Source: Diplolepis rosae
Lineage: Eukaryota; Arthropoda; Insecta; Hymenoptera; Diplolepididae
NCBI GenBank assembly: GCA_030998225.1
Contig: JAPYXD010000746.1
Location: 3,534,001 to 3,598,000 of the forward strand
Direction of reading: 5' to 3'
Length of the DNA: 64,000 nt
This document shows, piece after piece, positions 11,025 to 22,076 of the stretch; position 1 is the first letter of the stretch; each line of letters starts with the position of its first letter. A model generated the notes under the pieces. The model worked only from the letters and a program-made list of their open reading frames with translations, was not told the DNA's origin and did not search any database. Position numbers and translations under genes: made by a program.

Positions 11025-11690
11025 AAGTGTCGAACCTTTAAATTATATTAAATTAATAACTAAGATCCAAAATATTATAAAAGTGAATTTTTAAAAGTGT
11101 TTAAATTGAAGATATGTGTTGTTGTTGTCACTTATTGGCTCTAGGTTCCAAAGTGAAATATTTAATAATTATAGATAAAAGTGAATTTTCAAAAGTATTT
11201 TAATTGAAGATATGTGTTGTTGTTGGTACTTATTGCCTCTAGGTTCCAAAGTAAATAAAAACTTAGATTTACTCAGATATAGAAGTTTTGGTTCTGATCG
11301 ATGCCCTCATCAGAGATTTATTTTTAAGATAAAAAATGCATAATAAAAAGTTATTAACTTAGGATTTATCTGATGGAAATTTTTAAAAATCAACATTTGA
11401 GAAAAAAACGTGTAAAAAGCTGCCTAAAATTATCATAAGTCCTTTCATCGATATGAAACCAAATAATTATTTTCTGAAACATTATTTCCGCAATTCAAAG
11501 AATTTGAATTCTTTATGTAGAAAAAAAGACGCTTTCGACTTCGCTGGGATTTGAGCCCAAGTCTCAGTGGAAAAATTTCGAACTCAACCTATTAATTTAA
11601 AATTATTTTCAATTATTTTATACCAAAGAAATAATTTGAAAAATTGTTGAATTCTTTCAACCTCTTCTTTCGAAACAATGTCAAGTTTGA
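11025..11690 (+). repeat. Dispersed repeat (outer-arm family) with degenerate ribozyme-like motif
   Basis: It matches 17034-17580 and the reverse of 36400-36950. It contains a degenerate mirror-type motif at about 11285-11325 (minus strand CTGATGA, stem, AAAAC instead of GAAAC). It breaks off at 11690, where a SINE-like sequence begins. No gene is present. Confidence 0.7.
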
Positions 11691-11822
11691 AACGGTCACG
11701 TCGACCTACCTGCGCCAGCATGCAGGATGCTAGCGTTACATACGCTCCGCGGCGTAGCAGGTCTACAGGGGCAGCGACTCGAACAGTCACCGCTTAACCG
11801 CTAGGCTCTCAGCGCGAGCTTG
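11691..11822 (-). mobile_element. tRNA-derived SINE-like element
   Basis: Read on the minus strand, the head has CCTAGCGGTTAAGCGG, like the A box of Ser/Leu-type tRNAs, then TGTTCGAGTCGC, like a B box. A GC-rich body follows. It interrupts the surrounding repeat, which is continuous at the related locus near 17580. The A-to-B distance is unusually short, so the assignment is tentative. Confidence 0.5.
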
Positions 11823-14337
11823 CCCACTGCAGCACAGTGATCCCAGATCGTGGGAGCTGGCGGCCCCCACCACACTCCCATGTGGGAGCACACGCAATCA
11901 AGCGCGCCGTGTCGGTGTGTCCCCCACTTCCTCGCTTCGATTTCACGCTTTCGTCTGTTGAGCCAAGATCGAAAATTATGTTTCTGTCGACTTCGTGTCA
12001 AAGTGGCGCGAAGCAGACGACAAATTTAAAATCTACAAATATATCATTTAAGATATTACCTTTCTTTCTTTGATATTTTTGAAAACATTCACTCAAAACG
12101 AATATATAAACATTTTATTTTGAATTTAAGGATAATTTAAAGACTTAAAAAATGATTTTCTATTGAAATTTAAACTCAATAAATTTTCAAAGTTTCAAAA
12201 CGAAATATCAATTTCTATATGTGTTAGCTATGCAAATCAAATAATTCAATTACAAAATTATGTCGAGAATATTATATATTGAAGAATGATAAAATATGAT
12301 ATTGGAGTTTGAAAAATAAAATATTGATATAATTAAGTAATACATAAATTATATCTAATTATACAATCGAAATTATAAAATAGAGTTTCTTCTCGGGTAT
12401 AAGGCAACATTGAAAAAAATTTCATTCAAATAAAATACTCAGAAAACTAAGACGTAATATTATTCACATATGAATTTCATTATAAAACTGTGAATAAAAG
12501 GTTTCAGTATTCAAAAAAACCAAAATTACATCTAAATTTGTATACGAAATTACATTTTACTATTTCTCTTATATAAAATACAAATATTAAATATTTATTT
12601 CGAATAAAATAGTTTTAAAAAATTTTTATAGTACGTGAATCAACTATATCAATTAAAAAATTAAGTGCAAAATATTTTATTTAAAAAAAATAAGAAATAA
12701 GAAATTAAGGTTGAAAATCTAGATTCATAATTACATGGTGATAATAGATAAAAATTATATACGGTGTTGTTGTTAATAATTGACTTTAGGGTCCAGAAAT
12801 GATTACTCAGGAAGTCACATACTTTCAAAAACTTCGACTCTAATCTGAGTACTCATCAGAGATCTTTATTTCTAAAATTTTAAAACAGTGGATAAAATAT
12901 TGCACAAATGAGCTCTATTTTGAAATAAACTTTGGTAGTGTAAAAAATGTAAAAAAATGTAAAATATAGTGAGAAAATTTACATATAATTTTACAGAAAG
13001 CATCGGTAAATTATCTAAAAACTTCCTTAGGAATAACAATAGAATTCTAACACATAACTCTACCGTAAATGAACTAAAAAATTTAGTCAGAATTTCAGGA
13101 AATACTGTTACTTTATAGTAAATTTATGAAAAAAAAATTTTTTAAACTTCAGTTCCAAAGTGTTGAATATTCTGTATATCTTTCCCTGGAAATACTGATA
13201 CTTGTAATAGAAATAATTTTACGTTTTGGTAACTGAATTTCAATGCACTTACATGCAACTAAAAATTCATCCACATGCAACTGAAACTCAGTTACAGTGA
13301 CGCAATTTTATGATAATTTTATAAAAGTTCTGTTACAGTTTGGTAGTTTTTAAGATACATTTTTTGAAAATTCAGTTGAGATCCATATAATATTAAGAGA
13401 ACTTTTTTTTTTATCTATATATATATAAATTCAGTACATTTCCAAGAATTTCACATAATCTCAAAAATGTTTATATTAGGCGAATGTTTTTCAGATATCA
13501 ATAAAATTCCATAGTCAATAAATGTTTAGAATTTCAAGTTAAGTTAGGTATTGATTGGAAATTTAGTAGCTTTGTTAGTTGACTATTTTAATCATAAAAT
13601 TCTTCATTTTTGTAGATTTTTCAATTTTTTAATTAAAAATCTATGCATAGGCCACAAAAACGTGAGGTGAAAATTTTAAATCATCAGCTACAATAAAACA
13701 GAAATTTTAATTCTATTGTGGTAGGGCCCTAGCTGTTTTGCCCTGTCAGTAATTAGGTGCTGAACCACTTTTTTCAAAAATTTGCAATAAGACGAAAGCG
13801 AAAAAATAGAAGAAGATATATTTGGGATGCTTAATTAACGTGAGTCCCCTTGCCTCTCACATAACTCAAGGCACATAAAAAGAAATACACCTTTGGTCAC
13901 TTGTAAATGGACGCTAATAGATGTCTTTTACCAAGAAATTAAACATAATAGATAAAATCAATTAAACAATTTTTTGGAAGTGCAGGGGTTTGAACTCGCA
14001 TATGCTGCGTATCAGCCAATTACCTTCACCATTCTAATAAGATCGTTAATGAATACTATTAATTTACGGACATTATATAATTAGGACGACATGTTTGCCC
14101 AAATTTGTGAAAAATGATTATTTATACATTGCATTCAGAGAAATATGTTTCAGAATTGGCTACAATCTTGCATACAATTTTCAAGTGACATGTTTGATAA
14201 CATGTTTGCTATTATATTGACCCAAATTCATAGGATTATTTTCATTTCTCATTATTTTGGCATAGGGTCAGATTCTTTTTATTTTCTTTGAATAAAATTT
14301 TCACTATTAGGTACAAAAATACTCAAAAATTAAGCAA

Positions 14338-14378
14338 GGCAAACGTTTCGGCCACATATGGGGGCCCTCTTCAGTGCC
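14338..14378 (-). ncRNA. Hammerhead-like ribozyme motif, left arm
   Basis: The minus strand reads stem I GGCA, CTGAAGA, G, a GGCC-closed stem II, GAAACGT, T, then TGCC completing a perfect 4-bp stem I. All invariant core bases are present (C3, U4, G5, A6, G8, A9, G12, A13, A14), with one extra G before stem II. Confidence 0.6.
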
Positions 14379-14854
14379 ATAAATTCAAAGATTAATTCAA
14401 AATTTCTGTAAGACGCAGATAACTAAAATAAGCATTATCATAGAATTAAAAAACTTATCTCATAGCTTGCAATTCAAAATGAAGTAGTTCAGTATGCAGC
14501 ATCACGATCATTCTGTGAGAGATTCCGGTAACAAAGTCTCCACGTAAAGTTTTTAAAAATGTAAACCTTGATCGCGTTTTGCCATTGATTACCAATTTGG
14601 CATCGTTCTTTAATAAAAAATTTTTTTCAAATTGCGGTCGGTTCGTGTGAAATTTTTTTATGTTTTCGGCGGTTTATTTGTTATACGGTTTTTTATTCAC
14701 AGTGAACTCTAAATATTTTTTCAATTCGTGATGGTGCATACTGGACTACTTCATTTTGAATTGCAAGCTATGAGATAAGTTTTTTAATTCTATGATAATG
14801 CTTATTTTAATTATCTGCGTTTTACAGAAATTTTGAATTAATCTTTGAATTTAT

Positions 14855-14895
14855 GGCACTGAAGAGGGCTCCTATATGTGGCCGAAACGTTTGCC
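14855..14895 (+). ncRNA. Hammerhead-like ribozyme motif, right arm
   Basis: Mirror partner of the motif at 14338-14378. Stem I GGCA/TGCC, core CTGAAGA and GAAAC are intact. Stem II differs slightly from the left copy but still begins with GGC/GCC pairing. Retention of the core in both diverged arms is the main reason to take the motif seriously. Confidence 0.6.
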
Positions 14896-16320
14896 TTGCT
14901 TAATTTTTGAGTATTTTTGTGCCTAATAGTGAAAATTTTATTCAAAGAAAATAAAAAGAATCTGACCCTATGCCAAAATAATGAGAATTGAAAATAATTC
15001 TTGCATACAATGTTATACATTATATAATGAGAATTATTATTTTTCGCTTTCGTCTTATTGCAAATTTTTGAAAAAGTGGATCAGCACCTAATTACTGACA
15101 GGGAAAAACAGCTAGGGCCCTACCACAATAGAATTAAAATGTCTGTTTTATTGTAGCTGATGATTCAAAATTTTCATCTCACGTTTTTGTGGCATATGCA
15201 TAGATTTTTAATTAAAAAATTGAAAAATCTACAAAAATGAAGAATTTTATGATTAAAATAGTCAACTAACAAAGCTACTAAATTTCCAATCAATACATAA
15301 GTTAACTTGAAATTTTAAACATTTATTGACTATGGAATTTTATTGATATCTGAAAAACATTCGCCTAAGATAAACATTTTTGAGATTATGTGAAATTCTT
15401 GGAAAATTCTCAGTAAAATTTGAAGTCAATAAATATTTGAAGATTTGAATCAATATATTAATTAAAACATGTTTCGGTTTTATAACTTTGATCAACTGCA
15501 TCAATTAGAAAATGTTGCCTATGTGTAAAGCATTGCTTTTTTTCATTTAAAAGTCTATGCATATAAGCCACTAAAACGTAAAATGAGAACATTTTTATCT
15601 ATTATCACCATGTAATTATGAATCTAGATTTTCAACCTTAATTTCTTATTTCTTATTTTTTTTAAATAAAATATTTTGCACTTAATTTTTTAATTCATAT
15701 AGTTGATTCACGTACTATAGAAATTTTTTTAAACTATTTTATTCGAAATAAATATTTAATATTTGTATTTTATATAAGAGAAATCATAAAATGTAATTTC
15801 GTATACAAATTTAGATGTAATTTTGGTTTTTTTGAATACTGAAACTACTTTTATTCACAGTTTTATAATGAAATTCATATGTGAATAATATTACGTCTTA
15901 GTTTTCTGAGTATTTTATTTGAATGAAATTTTTTTCAATGTTGCCTTATACCCGAGAAGAAACTCTATTTTATAATTTCGATTGTATAATTAGATATAAT
16001 TTATGTATTACTTAATTATATCAATATTTTATTTTTCAAACTCCAATATCATATTTTATCATTCTTCAATATATAATATTCTCGACATAATTTTGTAATT
16101 GAATTATTTGATTTGCATAGCTAACACATATAGAAATTGATATTTCGTTTTGAAACTTTGAAAATTTATTGAGTTTAAATTTCAATAGAAAATCATTTTT
16201 TAAGTCTTTAAATTATCCTTAAATTCAAAATAAAATGTTTAGATATTCGTTTTGAGTGGATGTTTTCAAAAATATCAAAGAAAGAAAGGTAATATCTTAA
16301 ATGATATATTTGTAGATTTT

Positions 16321-16466
16321 AAATTTGTCGTCTGCTTCGCGCCACTTTGACACGAAGTCGACAGAAACATAATTTTCGATCTTGGCTCAACAGACGAAAG
16401 CGTGAAATCGAAAATTATGTTTCTGTCGACTTCGTGTCAAAGTGGCGCGAAGCAGACGACAAATTT
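16321..16466. repeat. Perfect 60-bp inverted repeat (cruciform candidate)
   Basis: 16321-16380 is exactly complementary to 16407-16466, with a 26-base loop. Less perfect pairing continues outward for over 250 bases. The arm sequence is shared with 11945-12035. Perfect identity over 60 bases in otherwise diverged repeats points to a recent inverted duplication or gene conversion. Confidence 0.85.
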
Positions 16467-18065
16467 AAAATCACAAAATTTATCATTTAGGATATTACCT
16501 TTCTTTCTTTGATATTTCCAAAAACATTCACTTAAAATGAATATCTAAACATTTTATTTTAAATTTTAGGATGATTTAAAAACTCAAAAGATGATTTTCT
16601 ATTAAAATTTAAACTCAATAAATTTTCAAAGTTTCAAAACAAAATATCAATTTCAATATTTTCCATTTTTAGCGCAAGAGTCGAAGGAAAATTTTTCAGT
16701 GTCTTATAACCCTTCTAACTAAAACCGTAACAAAAACATAACCTTTTTTCATGTAACGAATAAATTACCATGTCTTCACCGTCAGGAGTCAGGACTGAGC
16801 TCGGGAATAATCGAAGTGCTGCCCTCATCGTACTACCAAGCCAAATCAAACCCAGCAAAGAAATGTCGATAACGTTTGGATAAAGCAGAGCCAAAAATTC
16901 TGTTCAAAGACTTTTACGGTTAGGAATGTCAAATTTGACAGCTTGACAACATAATGTAAACAAAAGTTATGGCATGATGATTAATTAAGAATTACAATTA
17001 CGAATAAAAAATAATTTCTAAATAAGTGTCGAACTTGTAAATTATATTAAATAAATAATTAAGATCCAAAATATTTTAATAGTGAATTTTTAAAAGTATT
17101 TTAATTGAAGATATGTGTTGTTGATACTTGACTCTAGGTTCCAAAGTAAATAAAAACTTAGATTTACGCAGTTATAGAAGTTTTTGTTCTGATCGAAACC
17201 CTCATCAGAGATTTATTTTTAAAATAAAAAATGCATAATAAAAAGTTATTAACTTAGGATTTATCTGATGGAAATTTTTAAAAATCAACATTTGAGAAAA
17301 AAACGTGTAAAAAGCTGCCTAAAATTATCATTAAGTCCTTTCATCGATATGAAACCAAATAATTATATCCCACAACATTATTTTCAATTTGAAGAATTTG
17401 AATTCTTTGTGTGGAAAAAAGACGCTTTCGACTACGCTGGGATTTGAGTCCAAGTCTCAGTGGAAAAATTTCGAACTCAACCTATTAATTTAAAATTATT
17501 TACAATTATTTTATACCAAAGAAATATTTTAAAAATTGTTGAATTCTTTCAACCTCTTCTTTCGAAACAATATCAAGTTTCTTATTGTTTCGCATGTAAA
17601 ACTATGTTGATTTTTAAAAATTTCCAACAAAGAAATCCTAAGTTAACAACTTTTTATTATGCATTTTTTATTTGAAAAATAAATCTCTGATGAGGGCTCC
17701 GATTAGAACCAAAACACATTTTGAAAAACTAAATAATATTTTTCAATTTCATACATATTCAATTATATGAATAGGTAATTTACAGATTCGAGATCTTGTA
17801 CTTCGTTAAAGCATGATTTTTAGGACTTCTTTTAGGTGTGGAAACTTCATAATTTTTATCCACTTTATAATATTTTAGGATGCCTTTCTAAATAAATCCT
17901 CAGGCTGATCGAGCTCATTCATTGCCCCAAATTTTATTCATGTTCCAAGTTAAGGGGGATTTCTACCTTGTTGAGTCAAAAAGCTATACCATTTTCTCGA
18001 ATTTTTCGGGAGAAAAGTTAAAAAGATAAACACTTGAAATTTTGTCTAGGTATTAAAGTAATTGT

Positions 18066-19032
18066 TTGAACATTAAAGTGAATGGCCTTTCCGGTTTTGT
18101 AAAGTTGTTTTATTTTGAAAGTACGTCAACGTTTCGACCGATTTTTCGGTCCTTATCAAGACTATAAAAAGGAAATACAAAATGAATATATATAAAAATT
18201 TTTTAAAAAATTATGAATATAATAAAAAGATAATATTTACATAATAAAAAGATTTTGTTTTTTCAATATAAAATATAAAATTAAGAGAAGATAAAAAAGA
18301 GAAAGAATAATAATAATAATAAACATACCGTGGATGACAAATTTGGTATTTTACTTCCATTCATATTGTTTGATGATAGGTAGTAGAAAATTTTTAAAAA
18401 ATGTAACAATAACGTATAAATGATGGAAGCTGCTTGTAAGTAACTAATATTTCAAAAAATTTCTTTACACAATTTAATTCAAAATTTATCTCCTATATAT
18501 TTATTTTATATGTGTCGTTATCGATCAATATAACCTAAAAAGGTAGACACCAGTTATCCTAACAAAAATTTTTAAAAAATTTAACGAACTCTCATAGCAA
18601 CCAATATGCTATGATGATAATTTTACAATATAAATTTATGCTTTTAAACTTGGATTTTTTGAAATTTAATTTTTTATAAAAATTTAACCTATCATCAAAC
18701 AATATGAATGGAAGTAAAATACCAAATTTGTCATCCACGGTATGTTTATTATTATTATTATTCTTTCTGTTTTTTATCTTCTCTTAATTTTATATTTTAT
18801 ATTGAAAAAACAAAATCATTTTATTATATAAATATTATCTTTTTATTATATTCATAATTTTTTAAAAAATTTTTATATATATTCATTTTGTATTTCCTTT
18901 TTATAGTCTTGATAAGGACCGAAAAATCGGTCGAAACGTTGACGTACTTTCAAAATAAAACAACTTTACAAAACCGGAAAGGCCATTCACTTTAATGTTC
19001 AAATTATAATACCGGTAACAACATATCTACAA
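18066..19032. mobile_element. Palindromic retroelement with mirrored ribozyme-like motifs and 14-bp target duplication
   Basis: ATTAAAGTAATTGT is repeated exactly at 18052-18065 and 19033-19046. The mirror arm of the giant palindrome has the single unoccupied copy at 35909-35922. Arms 18066-18381 and 18688-19000 are near-identical reverse complements around a 306-base loop. A 30-base unpaired tail sits at the right end. Each arm has a motif of stem I AGTC/GAC, TTGATAAG, stem II GACCG/CGGTC, GAAACGTT. The core departs from a hammerhead at C3 and G8, so it is probably inactive. There is no ORF of substance. Confidence 0.78.
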
Positions 19033-21752
19033 ATTAAAGTAATTGTATTAAGGTAGTTCATTCACGAAAATTAGACCTCAGGCAAAAATAGATAATTTTG
19101 CTTTCAGGAATAGCAATATTATTATTGAAGGGCTAATTTGAAAGAGAAAAGATTATTTTTCATGAAAAAAATTTGAAATACAAAAAAAATAATTTTATTA
19201 ATAAATTTTATTTTTGCCCAAACTTATTTTTTTATCGCTTCGAGCCAAAGGGCATAACCGGGTTTCTATGTGAAATCGGCCTTGAAACCAAATCAAATTT
19301 CGCATCGACTATATTTTACCATTTTCGTTTTTTGCGTTTTTTAGCTAAACTAATAATAAGAAAATTTTGAAAAAAATCGGGATTGTTTTTTCCAATAAAC
19401 GATACATTTGTGAATTTTTGCAGATTTTGTTATGCATAATTCGTGATGCAAGAAATTGCGAAAATTTTTGCACACAATTTTATTCATGTTTGATTTGCGC
19501 GACCACTCTTTTGAATTATGCTATTCATTAGTTACCTATCGATAATTAAAACAGAATTTTTGCAGATTTTTGCAAGGTGTGGATGGGGGTAAAAAAATAA
19601 AAACCGTCAAAATACACATTCTTCCAACATCTTATTATTAAAACACTTTTTATAATAATAGTAGACTAATGAAAAAAAAATTGTTATTTGCTAATAAACC
19701 TCTAACACGGTTTACTGCTAACATTTTTGCAAAATATTTTGCGAATTTTGGTTGTCACGAAAAATCGAAATTCATATTTTGTACAATTTTTAAGTGCGCA
19801 ACTTAATTATATACCTAAAATTTGCGTAATACTTGCAGCTATCACTATGAATTTTTTCAGATTTTTCAAAGATGGCTTTTTTTCAAAAAATCAATTTGTT
19901 TCAAAAAAATTTTTTTTTTATCATTAAATTTGGAGTAAAAATTTTCCCAAAGAATACTGCTACATCGGCCATCTAATGATACGTTTGCGTAATTTTTTTC
20001 AGAATTTTTCCTAGTTTCAGTTTTAAAATAATTGAAAAAGAACAAAAACACTTTTTTGTTTTGTTTATCCCATAACTTTTTAAATAATGCATGAAATAAT
20101 CTCAAATTTTGGGTTTCTTCATTATTTATGTTAGTCTATCAATCCTTGAAATTTCAAGTAAATCGGAAACATAGAGTCCTGAACCCGTCCGATTTGCCAT
20201 GAAACCCACCATATATTCTTGCAATTCATGTATATTTAATAAATTATTTTAAAATAATTATAATTATGATCCAAACTACTTCTATACCCTCTTTATTTTA
20301 TTTTGCAAATTCTTTTCCTCAACTATAAATTTAATAAAGTTTGGTAAAAATTTAAAAATCAAAGTAAGTAAATAAATTCTTTTGACAATAATTTTAATCA
20401 ACTTGGAGTGTCGGGGAAATTAAATTAAAAAATCAAAAAAATTGAGTAAAAAATAGAAGTATTAAATTTCATACGATATTACTGCATTTTTGTATTTGAA
20501 AGTATAAATATGGTTTATAAATAACAATTCTTATATTTATTCCATCGTAACTCAAAATATTTTCATTATTCAATAAAACAACTCGCAATATCTTCCAATA
20601 TCAAAATATCAGAACTTCCAATTTCGAGAACATATTTTCTATGGTTTGAATAATTTTCGTTTTGGTTAGAGTCTTTCTTTGCGAATACATAATATATATT
20701 TCTTTCTTTCCATTAAAATAATGAAAAAAATTCATAAAAATATTGCTGGTTTATTATTCAGTACATTAATAGTCTTAAATATAAATTTAACTTAATTTAT
20801 TCCTATTGTTTTAATTTCACTCAAGTAATGTTAAGTGTAGAATATTTAAAGAGAGATATTTTGACGAACTTTTTTCATTGATTATTTCATCGAGAATTTC
20901 TGTATAATGAAATTTGTCACATAGATGCTATTTGTTGCATTTTTGAGCGGGATATGGTTGCTAATAATTTTAAGTTTTGTTCTATACTCTATATATAATT
21001 TTGTTATAAAAAAGGAAGTCTATGAGCTATAAAGAGGAGCTATAAAGTCATAAACTTTCCAACTTCGGAAAATAAAATTGATATGCCTCGACTTCTTTGC
21101 TTAAATAATTTTATTTGAAGTTCGACAATTTTTAAATTTAAATAAAAAAAATAAGACATTTTATGCGAAAATTTTAAGTTGAAAGTATATCTGAATCTTG
21201 TTTTTTACAAAGGTAAAAAAAGTCTATAATTTCTAAGATTATCGTCTTATTTCAATATTTTGATATCTCTTCTTAAATGCTGTTTTGAAATTTTCTGTAA
21301 AAGGGTTTAAAAAATATTTGTCTATTATTGTATTTTTTTTATAATTAATCGATTAATTTGAATACCATATTGAGATATAAATAGAAATTAATAGTAGTAT
21401 ATTTTTGGAAAAGATTTGCTTTGAGGTCCATAAATGATAAAATTAATATCAATCTGACATTTCAGCTTAGATCGGAACCCTCATCAGGGTTTTTTTATTA
21501 AATTCTGAAAATATACAGAAAAAGTCGGTTGTTAAATTGACGTAACTTTTTTATATGACAATTGTAATAGTTTGTTTTTGGGGTTTACTAATTATACTTA
21601 TTCCAAGAAATATAAATCATGTATTTTACACCCATACAATACATACTCAATTTGCCGTGCAAAAAATGTCACGTAAAGAATTTCTTTGAAATATTTTTCT
21701 TGAAATAAATGTTTTTAGGATTGTTTTATATTCAAGCCTTTCCTTTTCAAAT

Positions 21753-21987
21753 TGATAAAAGTTACACTTGGTGATGCGAGAATGTCAGGTGAACACAATA
21801 AAACCAGAATTGCAACTCTGCTCTTGTATAAAGATAGTTTTATTTATCGCTAAGTACACGAAAAGAAAACAAAACGACTAGCACGGACACCTGAGCACGA
21901 TTGAATGTCTCCCTGCTAACTACCGCGCCATCTGTATTCCATGTCGATAAAGTAGAGCACATATGTTAAATTGCACCACATTCAACA
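21753..21987 (-). repeat. 3' LTR of Copia
   Basis: It is bounded by TG and CA and appears identical to 25985-26219. On the minus strand it lies downstream of the coding region and is preceded by the polypurine tract at about 21988-21996. Confidence 0.92.
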
Positions 21988-22076
21988 CTTCCCCTCAATT
22001 TAACTGTATTTAAAGTTACATACAAGACCTTAATATATATATATAAATGCCTTAACACATAGATAGATTACTGTCC

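Larger units (their letters stand above)
14179..14998. mobile_element. Palindromic retroelement with two opposed hammerhead-like motifs and 13-bp target duplication
   Basis: TCTTGCATACAAT occurs exactly at 14166-14178 and 14999-15011 and flanks the element. Inside, about 14230-14500 mirrors 14735-14990. Each arm holds a motif of stem I GGCA/TGCC, core CTGAAGA, stem II, GAAACGTT (14338-14378 minus, 14855-14895 plus). The left end has an unpaired tail with a hairpin GACATGTTTGATAACATGTT that recurs near 26940, 28810 and 48465. A 13-bp duplication and no terminal transposon-style repeats favour target-primed retrotransposition, as for Penelope-like elements. No protein is encoded. Confidence 0.7.
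11823..16809. repeat. Nested inverted-repeat block, no host gene
   Basis: 11930-12740 is repeated in reverse at 15600-16380, and forward again, partially, at 16407-16665. Between them a second mirror pair (about 13490-13860 with 15050-15370) encloses the palindromic ribozyme-like element 14179-14998. A degenerate ribozyme-like motif lies at 12835-12872 (-). The sequence is AT-rich with no supportable ORF. A segment similar to 11860-12040 recurs near 38735-38880 and 49995-50090. Confidence 0.7.
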
